This document shows, in pieces, positions 46,253 to 54,843 of a stretch of 64,000 nucleotides of DNA (the stretch's first letter is position 1; every line of letters starts with the position of its first letter). The translations under genes were made by a program, and so were the position numbers. The notes beneath the pieces are model-generated. The model worked only from the letters and a program-made list of their open reading frames with translations. It was not told where the DNA came from and made no database searches. The stretch is taken from contig CALSLT010000028.1 in assembly GCA_943787265.1 (NCBI GenBank), forward strand, positions 1-64,000, given 5' to 3'. The stretch is from an uncultured Planctomycetaceae bacterium (GTDB lineage: Bacteria > Planctomycetota > Planctomycetia > Planctomycetales > Planctomycetaceae).

Positions 46253-46333
46253 AACCACGAATGGACACTAATTAACACGAATCTTCTCACTCACGAACAA
46301 TTCATTCGTGTTAATTTGTGTCCATTCGTGGTT
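46253..46333. repeat. Long palindromic repeat (30-bp arms)
   Basis: The left arm begins AACCACGAATGGACACTAAT (46253-46282). Its reverse complement fills 46304-46333 with one mismatch, around a 21-base loop. No U-tract follows, so it is not a simple terminator. The sequence resembles a dispersed intergenic palindrome that I recall from several environmental genomes. Confidence 0.85.
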
Positions 46334-46488
46334 CCAGATCCGCAGTTGTTGAGAATCCCACAGACCGAATGTCTGGTGAGTTACAGTTTGCCCCCCCGAT
46401 TGTGCCGATAGTGAGTGTTGGAAGGCGGGAAAGCCGGTCATGGCCGGAAGTTACCGTCAATTGATCATTCGCTAACGCCAGGTGCGAT

Positions 46489-47343
46489 ATGAAGTTCGGG
46501 CAAAAAACGGTCACTTTCGTTGCGACTCTCGTCCTTTTGGTCATGTTCCAGAGTGCTGGGTCAGCGGCGGAACTGAAGTGGGGCAGCGATCTGAAGAAAG
46601 CGGCGGCCGAGTCTCAGAAAACCGGTAAGCCGATCCTGATCACGTTCACAGCGTCGTGGTGCCATTATTGCCACAAGCTGCTGGACGAGACTTTCACCGA
46701 TCAGCAAGTCGTCGCCCGAGTCAACGAATACTTCGTCCCGGTCGTTCTGGACGCTGACGAAAACGAGAAAGCCGTCAATCTGCTCGGCATCGAAGCCTTT
46801 CCTTCGACGGTCGTAATCTCTCCCGAGCTGAACGTGCTGGGCAGAATCAGAGGCTTTCACCCTGCTCCGCAAATGGCTCAACAGCTCGCACCGTTCTGTA
46901 AGAAACAGCAGCCCGAGCTTCAACAGGCTGTCGTCAAGAAGACACCTGAAAAGCCAGCCACTCGACCAGTCGTTGCTCGCATGCCAGCACCTCAGACCGC
47001 ATTCTCAGGAATGTGCCTGGTGTCGATGCTGGACGATCGAGACCTCGTCCGAGGCAGCTCGAAGCTCACCGAAGAGTACCGCGGAGTCAAACTGCACTTC
47101 GCCACCGCAAAACACCAGCAGGCATTCCAAGCGGAACCGGCAAAGTACTGGCCACTGGCCGACGGCCACTGCCCGGTCGCTTCCGTCGGTAACGAAAAAG
47201 TAACTCTCGGAGCCGCCTCAACCGCTGCCGTCTACCGAGGCAGAGTCGTCCTCTTCCGCTCCCTGAAACACCGATCAACGTTCGCCGACGCCCCTCGTCA
47301 ATTTGCCGAAAGTCTCGAACGGCTTCGAACTGCAAGCCGGTAG
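46489..47343 (+). CDS. Secreted thioredoxin-like protein with C-terminal YHS-like domain
   Basis: A 284-residue protein. Signal peptide: MKFGQKTVTFVATLVLLVMF, cleavage near GSAAE. The thioredoxin fold (about 30-145) has ITFTASWCHYCHKLLDETF, with the redox pair in CHYC, and the cis-Pro in IEAFPSTVV. A Lys/Ala/Pro linker follows. The C-terminal part (about 170-280) is YHS-like, with GMCLVSMLDDRDLVRGSSKL and KLHFATAKHQQAFQAEPAKY, twice repeated in character; such domains often bind metals. Probably an extracytoplasmic disulfide reductase or metal-handling protein. The next gene starts 6 bp after its stop, so they are likely co-transcribed. Confidence 0.88.
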   Translation: MKFGQKTVTFVATLVLLVMFQSAGSAAELKWGSDLKKAAAESQKTGKPILITFTASWCHYCHKLLDETFTDQQVVARVNEYFVPVVLDADENEKAVNLLGIEAFPSTVVISPELNVLGRIRGFHPAPQMAQQLAPFCKKQQPELQQAVVKKTPEKPATRPVVARMPAPQTAFSGMCLVSMLDDRDLVRGSSKLTEEYRGVKLHFATAKHQQAFQAEPAKYWPLADGHCPVASVGNEKVTLGAASTAAVYRGRVVLFRSLKHRSTFADAPRQFAESLERLRTASR

Positions 47344-47349
47344 TCGCAA

Positions 47350-47694
47350 ATGGCCCGCAACATTGACGCCATTCGTCACCAATTTTGTGACCCGCAAGTT
47401 ACGCCAATTATTGAAGGAACACTGATCCGCCCCGCCATGTACACGATTGGCGGCAGCATTCCTGAGGTTGCTGCGTTTCTTGAAGGGTACTTCAGCGGGG
47501 CCCATGTGAAAGTCTCAGAGGCCTCAGCCATCGTGACGGAATGGCAGGATTACGTTGAATTCATCGGAGCAGAATTCGGCTCCACAAATTGGAATGACGT
47601 CTTCCGTAGCGTTACTGCCCGGTACGCTTCCGACGACGATGGGTTCGACTGGCTTCTAACAAAGTATCTTCAGTTCAAGTCGAAGTCGGCGTAG
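47350..47694 (+). CDS. Conserved-looking hypothetical protein (114 residues)
   Basis: A soluble protein of unknown function, no signal peptide. The N-terminal RHQFCDPQVTPIIEGTLIRP and PAMYTIGGSIPEVAAFLEGY, and the C-terminal FDWLLTKYLQF give a compact alpha/beta look. No motif is recognised. It begins 6 bp after the thioredoxin-like gene and ends 20 bp before the convergent PQQ-like gene. A weak AGTCGC precedes the ATG, so translation may depend on coupling. Confidence 0.65.
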   Translation: MARNIDAIRHQFCDPQVTPIIEGTLIRPAMYTIGGSIPEVAAFLEGYFSGAHVKVSEASAIVTEWQDYVEFIGAEFGSTNWNDVFRSVTARYASDDDGFDWLLTKYLQFKSKSA

Positions 47695-47714
47695 TGCAGG
47701 ACGATGGCTGTCGC

Positions 47715-48953
47715 CTACTTCGCGATCTTCCAGAGGTGACCGTCGCTGCGGACGAACATTTCGTTGTCGGCGATGGCGGGGGTGCTGAGGATTGTTTCTC
47801 CGACGGTGTTCTCCCCGACGATTTCGCCTTCGGCTCCGCTGATGTCGACGACCTGAGCGTCTCCTTTTTCATTGAAGAAAATTAGATGCTTGCCAGCGGC
47901 GACGGGAGTCGCACTGAAGGGGCCTTTCAAACGGAGCCGCCATAAAAGGCTGCCGGTGTTTACGTCGGCGGCCTGTAGGACTCCGGCGCGGTTCACGACG
48001 AAGACTTTCCCGTTGACGGCGATTGGACTCGACGTTCCGGGGCCGAGCTTTCGGTCGTTCCACAGAACTTCCGGCGAGCCCTCTTCATCGTCCACTTTTT
48101 CGCCGAGTCGCACAGCCGTCAGACCGTTTGATGGGATCAGCAAAGAATCCAGAGTGACGACAGACGACGGAATCGTCGAGGCACCATCGCCAAACTTCCA
48201 GATCGTTTTTCCAGTCTGAGGATGCACGGCTTCGATCCCGGCTGAAGACTGAAGAAGTGCCATCGGAGCCGCATCACCTTCCTGCCAGAAGGTTGGCGAT
48301 GTCCAATTGGCTTTCTTAGGCCGAACCTTCTTCCATCGAGCTTTGCCGTTTGATGTGTCCAGGCCGGTGGCGAATGACTCGGCGTCATTCTCGACCTGAA
48401 CGATCAACGTGTCACCAATCACGATCGGCGATGACGACATCCCGAGGCTGTTACTGGCGTTTGGAAAATCGTGAGTCAGACCGCGAAGCCATTGCAGGTT
48501 TCCGTCGAGGTCCAGGCAAACAACATCGTTGCTTGAGTAGAAAGCGAAAATTCGCTCGCCATCGGAAGCCGGCGTCGGAGTGGCGACAGCCATTTTAGGA
48601 TGAGTCATCGTGCGGCCCGTTGCCCAGAACTGACGCTCCCAGTTTTTCTGGCCACTCGCCCGGTCAAAGGACAAGACATGCAGACGGTCCTGCCGGAAAC
48701 CGCTGCTCGCGGTCACGACGACCTGATCGCCGATGACGATCGCCCCAGATGCTCCTCGACCGGGCAGATCAACTTTCCATGCAACGTTCTCAGTGTCGGA
48801 CCAGGTGGCCGGAATCTCAGAAAGCGCGGAGACTCCCGAAACGTCGTTACCTCGAAACTGCAGCCAGTCGGCTCCCGTCAGGCAGGTTGAAGAAACCATT
48901 GCCGCCATCAAAGGAATGATTCGCCGGGTTAATGAATTTTTCAGGTTGGTCAT
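47715..48953 (-). CDS. Secreted PQQ-like beta-propeller protein
   Basis: A 412-residue protein. Signal sequence: MTNLKNSLTRRIIPLMAAMV, cleavage near CLTGA. At least seven PQQ-like blades follow, each with a GK..W or GN..W strand: ASGQKNWERQF, DGNLQWLRGL, NGKARWKKVR, TGKTIWKFGDG, TGSLLWRLRLKG. First strand: DWLQFRGNDVSGVS, typical of planctomycete PQQ-repeat proteins. No quinoprotein dehydrogenase active-site residues were identified, so it may be structural or scaffold. The start at 48953 has GGAG 7 bases upstream and forms an ATGA overlap with the upstream gene's stop, so it is translationally coupled; the frame is open to 49106. Confidence 0.88.
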   Translation of the reverse strand: MTNLKNSLTRRIIPLMAAMVSSTCLTGADWLQFRGNDVSGVSALSEIPATWSDTENVAWKVDLPGRGASGAIVIGDQVVVTASSGFRQDRLHVLSFDRASGQKNWERQFWATGRTMTHPKMAVATPTPASDGERIFAFYSSNDVVCLDLDGNLQWLRGLTHDFPNASNSLGMSSSPIVIGDTLIVQVENDAESFATGLDTSNGKARWKKVRPKKANWTSPTFWQEGDAAPMALLQSSAGIEAVHPQTGKTIWKFGDGASTIPSSVVTLDSLLIPSNGLTAVRLGEKVDDEEGSPEVLWNDRKLGPGTSSPIAVNGKVFVVNRAGVLQAADVNTGSLLWRLRLKGPFSATPVAAGKHLIFFNEKGDAQVVDISGAEGEIVGENTVGETILSTPAIADNEMFVRSDGHLWKIAK

Positions 48954-50167
48954 TCGGAAGCTCCTTCTGCCTGAGCGGTCAATCGTTGTGGCTGGCGTTT
49001 CTGGGATCGCACGTCTGAAGTCGTCTGATTTTTTGAGCTGACCGGCAGAACGGCAACACCGGATGGGTCGCACACTCGGATCTGAATCTGGTATCGCTGT
49101 GCCCAATCATCATCCTGTTCGTTCTGGCAAAGTTTCAACAGGATCACGTTCTTACCGGCCTTCAACTTTGCAGGAACTCGGTATTGGTCGATGGCCATGC
49201 CGCGGTGATATTCGTCCCGGCCGAAGAGGAACTTTCCGTTGACCCACAGTTTCCAGGCGTTCGGTGTTCCGAATCGAAACTCGACGTTGCGGTTGGCAGC
49301 GGCTTCGTAGGAAGTTGCGAGGTACATCACTGCTCCCTTGTGAGGAGCGACAGACTTCGCAATGTCGACAATGCCGAACTTGTCTGAGGTGGTGATCTCG
49401 CCCCAGGCAACTTCGCCATCCTTCGCCTTCAGCTTCGCGGCAAAGTCGAGTTCTTTTTCCGGTGCGTAGGCGATGTCAAAACCAATGAAGTCACGATTGT
49501 CGAATGGGCCCACAATCCGCCAGGCGGTCAGAAATCCAAAGTGACTGACCAGGTCGACTTCGTCGCCAAGGTCCTTCAGCGATTTCGAAATCTTCTTGAC
49601 CAAGTCAGAGTCCGTCGCACCGGACAGGGCTTTGCGATAAACCTGCTTTGCTTTGTCGGCAGAGTCTTTGCCAAGGCCTTCCGCTTCACCGACCAGACGT
49701 TGGACGGCGTCGCGTCGAAACTCGGGGCTTGGATCAAGCAACATCGTCGGGATCAGTCGATCGCCAGCAGTCGAGTCGACTTTCGCCAACACCTCGAAGA
49801 CCAGTCGTCGAGCACGGGGATCGTTGGAGCGTTCCAGCACGAACGCTTCGAGTTGTTTTGCTGGAAGAGGCTTCTTCGCGGCGAGGTGTCGATCGGCGAC
49901 TGACTCGACTGCGTTTCTCAGATAGTTTGCCGCGAGCGGTGACGCTCCTTCGAAGCCAGCAAGAATCTGCGAGAGGTCACTGGCAGAAGCCGCTGACAAG
50001 GTCCGTACTGCGGCGGCCGCGGCTTCGTTGCCCTGCCCCTCGCGAGAGACACTTCGGACGGCCTTGAGTTGCGGGCTGAGATCCGCGGCCGAAAGGTTCG
50101 CCACTGTCGAGAACACGATGGCCGAAAACACGCTGGCAGCGGCAAAGCTGCGACTAAAGCGGGGCAT
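48950..50167 (-). CDS. Secreted HEAT-like repeat protein with carbohydrate-binding-like C-terminus
   Basis: A 405-residue protein of unknown function. Signal peptide: MPRFSRSFAAASVFSAIVFS, cleavage near LSAAD. Residues about 30-205 are helical with HEAT-like periodicity (RRLVFEVLAKVDSTAGDRLI, SPEFRRDAVQRLVGEAEGL). Residues about 210-380 are beta-rich: FLTAWRIVGPFDNRDFIGFD, GAVMYLATSYEAAANRNVEF, NAWKLWVNGKFLFGRDEYHR and LKAGKNVILLKLCQN. This resembles carbohydrate-binding/lectin-like modules found in planctomycete secreted proteins. The stop overlaps the start of the PQQ-like gene as ATGA, so the pair is made together and may act together in the periplasm. Confidence 0.8.
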   Translation of the reverse strand: MPRFSRSFAAASVFSAIVFSTVANLSAADLSPQLKAVRSVSREGQGNEAAAAAVRTLSAASASDLSQILAGFEGASPLAANYLRNAVESVADRHLAAKKPLPAKQLEAFVLERSNDPRARRLVFEVLAKVDSTAGDRLIPTMLLDPSPEFRRDAVQRLVGEAEGLGKDSADKAKQVYRKALSGATDSDLVKKISKSLKDLGDEVDLVSHFGFLTAWRIVGPFDNRDFIGFDIAYAPEKELDFAAKLKAKDGEVAWGEITTSDKFGIVDIAKSVAPHKGAVMYLATSYEAAANRNVEFRFGTPNAWKLWVNGKFLFGRDEYHRGMAIDQYRVPAKLKAGKNVILLKLCQNEQDDDWAQRYQIQIRVCDPSGVAVLPVSSKNQTTSDVRSQKRQPQRLTAQAEGASE

Positions 50168-50214
50168 GAGATAACTCCTGTTTCGTCTTATGACTTCGTC
50201 AGGCCGAACCTGAC

Positions 50215-51219
50215 CTACGAGTTTCGTTCCTCGGCAGCGTCCAGGATGGCGGTCGTCATGTCAAACACGGGCAGCGCGCATTCGAGTGGCGAGATGTTAT
50301 CCGCGACGCCCGTGACCAGATCGAGAAATCCAGTCACCGGGTTGTCAGTTGATTCTCGGCCGCTCTGTTCAGCCGGCAGATTGATCAATTCGACTTCGTT
50401 GTCGCGGCCGATGAAAAGCTGAAAGTCCCGAACGATGAGGTCAGCTTTCTCGCAGTGGATGAACAACTCCTCGTGAAACGAGTTTGAGTTTCCGATGAAC
50501 GACAGCGAAAACGGCACGGCTCGATCACCGCCGTCCTGGCCCGAGTCGTCGAGCAACTCGCCGTTAACCAGCGTCGCGATCTCGACGTTGCTGCCAGCCT
50601 TGGTGCTGCGGGCCGAGAAGTCGCCGAGTCCAAGGCCAGTAACGTAGAAGAGCCCGTCCAGTCGATGGCTGCCCGCGTCGCCGAGGTAGCCTCCGTAGTT
50701 GATGTCGGGATCGTTTCGCCAAGTTTCGGCAATGGTCTGCTGCCAGCGTTCGGCGTTCACCGCCGTCACGCCAACGATGTTGCCCCACTGGCCGGATTCA
50801 ACTTCCTCTTTCATCCGCCGGTAGATCGCCCAGAAGCGACGCTGGTAACCAAGCATGAAGTGAAGGTAGCTGAGACTTTGCGACAGATCGATCAGGCCGA
50901 TGATCTCGTCCCGCGTCGCCGCGAGCGGTTTTTCGCACAGCACATGTAGATCGTGTTTGGCGGCAACTCGAACCTGTTCGGCATGCACGGAAGTTGGCGT
51001 GCAGATTACAGCCGCGTCGGCATTCGACTGAGCGCAGGCATCCTCGGCCGAATCAAACACCGGTGCGTCGGGAGCCACTCGGTCTCGAAGTTGCGTCGCG
51101 GCTTCTCGGTCGGCATCAAAAAATCCGGCCAGTGTAGATCGCGAGTCGGCAGCCAGCCGCTCTGCATGAGCCAGCCCCATCCGGCCGCAGCCGATCACAA
51201 CGCATCGAAGACTGTCCAT
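50215..51219 (-). CDS. Gfo/Idh/MocA-family NAD(P)-dependent dehydrogenase
   Basis: A 334-residue cytosolic oxidoreductase. Rossmann N-terminus: CVVIGCGRMGLAHAERLAAD, with Asp after the second strand (GFFDAD) hinting at NAD preference. VICTPTSVHAEQVRVAAKHD and LCEKPLAATRDEI carry the conserved EKP. The C-terminal alpha/beta domain has GYLGDAGSHRLDGLFYVTGL, with the GDAGSH active-site His. Family members oxidise sugars, inositols or sugar derivatives; substrate not deducible. It lies 47 bp upstream of the HEAT-like/PQQ-like pair on the same strand, so the three may form one operon. Confidence 0.93.
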   Translation of the reverse strand: MDSLRCVVIGCGRMGLAHAERLAADSRSTLAGFFDADREAATQLRDRVAPDAPVFDSAEDACAQSNADAAVICTPTSVHAEQVRVAAKHDLHVLCEKPLAATRDEIIGLIDLSQSLSYLHFMLGYQRRFWAIYRRMKEEVESGQWGNIVGVTAVNAERWQQTIAETWRNDPDINYGGYLGDAGSHRLDGLFYVTGLGLGDFSARSTKAGSNVEIATLVNGELLDDSGQDGGDRAVPFSLSFIGNSNSFHEELFIHCEKADLIVRDFQLFIGRDNEVELINLPAEQSGRESTDNPVTGFLDLVTGVADNISPLECALPVFDMTTAILDAAEERNS

Positions 51220-51678
51220 GTAAGTCGTTTCACTGCTGAGGATTGGGGGCGGTTTACTCGCAATCGTTTGTTTCAGACTGTACGCTGGCTTCAGATCGCT
51301 GCACAGTCAGCGGTTCCCGCCTGATCGACGCCCATAAATATCCTTACCCGCCGGCAACTCCACTCAAATCGTCTCGTGCATCACACGGTTGAGCTTCTTC
51401 AAGCTTAAACCGGAAAATCCGCCATAACGGGTTCTGTGCTGACTTCGAGAATGCGTGGAATGACCAATGGGAAACGGCTTTTCGGATACTGGCGAATTCG
51501 GGCGACCTGACTCCAGAATAGTATCGTGATCTTCAGATTCGAGGCGTACCTCGAACATCGTATAAACAATGCCCCATTCCTTGTGCAGGTGGTTTCTTCG
51601 TCAGGTCAATCGGTCGGGAACGTTCCCCACACCGAGGCAACTGCCGATGCCGCCGAAACAGTTTTCAGGAGATTTGAC
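51220..51678. other. Intergenic, 459 bp between divergent genes
   Basis: Should hold the promoters of the dehydrogenase and the first cupredoxin-like gene. The cupredoxin frame is open back to 51526, but no ribosome-binding site supports that. No RNA gene or repeat seen. Confidence 0.5.
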
Positions 51679-52473
51679 ATGCTTTCACGTTTCCGCCTGA
51701 CCGCCGTTCTGCTCGCCGCAGTCGTCGCTGGCCTGACTACTCAATCATTCGCCGCTGACGGATACGGCGATCTGACAGGCCGAATAGTTTTCGACGGTGA
51801 CGTCCCCAAACTGCTGCCGAAAATCAAAAAGACGGATACGGCTGCAAAGTTGCCAGCGTGCTGTGCGATCAAAGACACCGCCAACGACTCGCTGGTGATC
51901 AATCCGAAGAACAAAGGCATCCAGCACGTCTTCGTGTACTTGAAGAAAGTTTCTAAGAGCGACATTCACCCAATGCTGGCTAAGAGCAAAAAGGCCGAAG
52001 TCGTCTTTGACCAGAAAGAGTGCATCTTTAAACCACACGCGATGGTCGTTCGCACAGACCAGCAGGTCGTCGTCAAATCCGATGACAACGTTCCGCACAA
52101 CACGCACACTTACCCAATCTTTAACGAAGGTCAGAATTTCATCGTCGCCCCGAACGATCGCAAGGGGGTCAAGATGCCGAAATTCAGTATGAAAGAGCCG
52201 CTGCCGATGCAGGTGAAGTGTGACATCCACGCATGGATGCAGGCTTACTGGCTGGTTATCGATCATCCATACGCAACAGTCACCGATGCCGATGGCCGGT
52301 TCACCATTCCGAAACTCCCCGCTGGCGACTACGAATTCGTCGTCTGGCAGGAAAGAGTTGGATACGTCGACAAGAAGATGAAGGCCACGATCAAGGCTGA
52401 CGCCAAAACGGACCTCGGCGACGTCAAAGCTGCAGCCGAGAAGTTCGAAGTCAAAGCTGACGAGAAAGAGTAA
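51679..52473 (+). CDS. Secreted cupredoxin-like protein, copy 1
   Basis: A 264-residue exported protein. Signal peptide: MLSRFRLTAVLLAAVVAGLT, cleavage near SFAAD. Body: YGDLTGRIVFDGDVPKLLPK, then IQHVFVYLKKV. A cupredoxin-type region follows with FKPHAMVVRTDQQVVVKSDD, His-rich DNVPHNTHTYPIF, and KCDIHAWMQAYWL. The spacing C-x2-H-x2-M, plus an upstream His, is exactly that of amicyanin/plastocyanin type-1 copper sites. A carboxypeptidase-regulatory-like beta module (DADGRFTIPKLPAGDYEFVV) closes it. Possibly an electron carrier or copper protein. AGGAG 8 bases upstream supports the ATG at 51679. A strong terminator follows. Confidence 0.85.
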   Translation: MLSRFRLTAVLLAAVVAGLTTQSFAADGYGDLTGRIVFDGDVPKLLPKIKKTDTAAKLPACCAIKDTANDSLVINPKNKGIQHVFVYLKKVSKSDIHPMLAKSKKAEVVFDQKECIFKPHAMVVRTDQQVVVKSDDNVPHNTHTYPIFNEGQNFIVAPNDRKGVKMPKFSMKEPLPMQVKCDIHAWMQAYWLVIDHPYATVTDADGRFTIPKLPAGDYEFVVWQERVGYVDKKMKATIKADAKTDLGDVKAAAEKFEVKADEKE

Positions 52474-52520
52474 GCGGCAAACTCACCGCTTCATCGCGGC
52501 GAGCAGACAATGAATACAAA

Positions 52521-52560
52521 AACGGCGGGAAGACACTCGATCTTCCCGCCGTTTTTGTTT
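52521..52560 (+). terminator. Rho-independent terminator after cupredoxin-like copy 1
   Basis: 13-bp perfect stem AACGGCGGGAAGA (52521-52533) with TCTTCCCGCCGTT (52541-52553), 7-base loop, then TTTTGTTT. Separates transcription of the two paralogs. Confidence 0.92.
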
Positions 52561-52630
52561 CGGGGTTACATCGCTCTGAAATCATTGATGAGCCAAAATG
52601 ACTGTCCATGATCTTTACTCAGGACTCGCC

Positions 52631-53467
52631 ATGAAGATCTTCGGTTTGCCGATGTCGCTCTCGCAGAAAATCCTCTACGCCGTTCACATTGTGTTTTTGA
52701 TCACAATCAACATCGCCGCCTCAACGGAAGCGAATGGTGGAGAAGAGTACGGCGATGTCACTGGCCGAATTATTCTCCAGGGTGAGATACCAAAGCTCCG
52801 CCCTCTGCTGGGCCCAGGCGATAACAACAAAGCTCGCGATGCAGCGTTGTGTGGAGCATTGGATATTCCAAATGACAGCTTGGTCATTCATCGCAAAAAC
52901 CGCGGAATTCAGAATGTCCTAGTCTATCTTAGAAAGGCGCCGAAAGAGGCCATTCACCCGGTCATAGAGAAACGCAAGAACCAAATGCTAAAAGTCAGTT
53001 TGAAGAACTGTAGATTTCACCCTCACACGATGGTTGTACGCAACGACCAGGAAGTGGTCATCGAACAGGGCGGCGCAACTGGCCACAACGTTCATACATA
53101 TCCAATTTTTAACCGCGGATTCATCACGCTGGTCCGACCTGGCAAGCCCGGACTGCCGATAAAACTACAACCATTCAAGCTGAAAGAACCGCTGCCAATG
53201 CAAGTCAAATGTGACATCCACGCGTGGATGCAGGCTTACTGGCTGGTGCTCGATCATCCTTACGCAGCAACAACCGACGCCAATGGCAGATTTACCATCG
53301 ATAAACTTCCAGAAGGTGAGCACTCGCTTACGATCTGGCATGAGCGCGTTGGGTACATCGAAAAGGCTTATAAGATCGACGTGAGCAAAGACAAACGCGT
53401 TGACCTTGTCGTTTATGAAGTCCCACTCGATCGCTTCGAAATCAGAGACGACGAACTTCGAGAATGA
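52631..53467 (+). CDS. Secreted cupredoxin-like protein, copy 2
   Basis: A 278-residue paralog of the preceding gene. N-terminal MKIFGLPMSLSQKILYAVHI with a hydrophobic segment to about residue 38 acts as signal or anchor. The body keeps YGDVTGRIILQGEIPKLRPL, IQNVLVYLRKAPKEAIHPVI, HPHTMVVRNDQEVVIEQGGA, GHNVHTYPIFNRG and KCDIHAWMQAYWLV, with the same C-x2-H-x2-M copper-type site. The C-terminal regulatory-like module ends TIWHERVGYIEKAYKI. The ATG at 52631 has AGGA six bases upstream; the frame is open to 52598. The intervening terminator suggests separate regulation from copy 1. Divergence is greatest in the signal region and the C-terminal tail. Confidence 0.83.
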   Translation: MKIFGLPMSLSQKILYAVHIVFLITINIAASTEANGGEEYGDVTGRIILQGEIPKLRPLLGPGDNNKARDAALCGALDIPNDSLVIHRKNRGIQNVLVYLRKAPKEAIHPVIEKRKNQMLKVSLKNCRFHPHTMVVRNDQEVVIEQGGATGHNVHTYPIFNRGFITLVRPGKPGLPIKLQPFKLKEPLPMQVKCDIHAWMQAYWLVLDHPYAATTDANGRFTIDKLPEGEHSLTIWHERVGYIEKAYKIDVSKDKRVDLVVYEVPLDRFEIRDDELRE

Positions 53468-53476
53468 GCGACACTC

Positions 53477-54592
53477 TTAAATCGTGATCCAACGGTCTCG
53501 TGACGCGATTGGCCACTGGCCAATGACTTCGCCGCCAGACACGACGTAGGCGGCTCGGTGGAGGGCCGATGTCGGGCAGATGTGGCGGGGGATGGCGAGT
53601 AGCTCGTCGCCGGGTTCGAATTCTTCTGCCCGCGAAGTTTCCAGGACGAGGTGCTCTTCGTTCTGCAGGACAGCTTCGGCGTCTGGAAGGTCCGGGAAGG
53701 TCAATCGCTGGCCGGCCGGTGGGTCAGAGGCCACAGCTTTGTAGCCGATGTCGAGCGTGATGCGCGTCGGCGTTGGTCGACTGATCACCCGAGTCAGCAT
53801 CATCGCGGCCGGCGGGAATACCATGTCCGGGAAACGACCGCCGTATCCGGCATCGTTATAGACGCATGTGCCTGGGCTGTACTCGATGCCTGGGTCTGAC
53901 TTTTCAGCATAGATCGGAAATGACGCAGTGCCTCCGCAGACAAGTCGCGGGACCGACCACTCCTCTGCTTCAAGACTCTTTCGGAATTCAGCAACGCGGT
54001 CCCATTCTTCGTTCACGGCGGCTCGTCGTTCGTCGCGATCCGTCTGATGCTGATGCCCGTCGTAAACGTGCAGTCCGTTTGGAGTCAGCCCTTCGGTTTC
54101 GACAATCAGGCCGTAGAGTTCTTTCGCTTCTGGACCGACAGGAATGCCCGTTCGGTGCTGGCCGGTGTCGATGTCAAGCAGAACTCCGATGCTGAGCGAC
54201 TCCGCGGCCATTGCGGAGCCGAGTTCTTTGATGTGCTTTTCATGGTCCGCCGTGACGGAGAATTCAACGTCCGGATACTTCTGCCGGAACGCGACGGCTC
54301 GGCCGATGTTTGGCCCGACCAGGCTGTAGGCAAGAAAGACATCTTTGACACCCGCGTCGGCAAGCATCTCGGCTTCGGCGAACGTCGCACATTTGTGTCG
54401 AACAATTCCACGAGCGAGTTGCAGCTCGATAATCTCACGCGTTTTGTGAGTCTTGCAGTGCGGACGAAGTCGCGAGGCATCGCCAGCGATTTCAATCATG
54501 TGGTCGAGGTTCTGCTCGACCATGTCGCGAAAGACGACGAGAGCCGGTGACAGGATCTGGCTCGAATCAGAGATGCGATAGCAGTCGTCCAT
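53477..54592 (-). CDS. D-threonine-aldolase-like PLP enzyme (alanine-racemase fold III)
   Basis: A 371-residue cytosolic enzyme of the D-threonine aldolase/D-serine dehydratase-like family. N-terminal SPALVVFRDMVEQNLDHMIE, with PLP Lys in RPHCKTHKT. TIM-barrel strands include KCATFAEAEMLADAGVKDVF, VLLDIDTGQHRTGIP and LHVYDGHQHQ. C-terminal metal site in PRHICPTSALH (the His-x-Cys pattern of this family). It cleaves D-3-hydroxy amino acids, with metal and PLP. Exact substrate uncertain. Convergent with the cupredoxin-like gene, 9 bp between stops. Confidence 0.92.
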   Translation of the reverse strand: MDDCYRISDSSQILSPALVVFRDMVEQNLDHMIEIAGDASRLRPHCKTHKTREIIELQLARGIVRHKCATFAEAEMLADAGVKDVFLAYSLVGPNIGRAVAFRQKYPDVEFSVTADHEKHIKELGSAMAAESLSIGVLLDIDTGQHRTGIPVGPEAKELYGLIVETEGLTPNGLHVYDGHQHQTDRDERRAAVNEEWDRVAEFRKSLEAEEWSVPRLVCGGTASFPIYAEKSDPGIEYSPGTCVYNDAGYGGRFPDMVFPPAAMMLTRVISRPTPTRITLDIGYKAVASDPPAGQRLTFPDLPDAEAVLQNEEHLVLETSRAEEFEPGDELLAIPRHICPTSALHRAAYVVSGGEVIGQWPIASRDRWITI

Positions 54593-54843
54593 AAGGAACT
54601 CCGTAAACGTCGATCAAACGTGTGGGCGTCGAGACTGAAGTTGATGAGAATTTCTGATGGAAGTTTCAAGCCGAAACTGCAATTTTGCAATGCACTGAGT
54701 GATCCACCCTGCCGGCCTGCAGGGGCGATCTGGGCGGTGAGTGTAGAAAAGGCCAGGCACGCTCACTACGATTGTCAGAATCTTTCCGAGCGGGTCGATT
54801 GGTTGCGGCCAGCGGGTCATCTGCCCTCAGTTGCTGTCCAGAT

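Larger units (their letters stand above)
46140..46488. other. Intergenic, 349 bp with terminator and long palindrome
   Basis: Holds the ilvB terminator (46172-46200) and a near-perfect 30-bp-arm palindrome (46253-46333), then the promoter region of the thioredoxin-like gene. No further gene. Confidence 0.7.
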
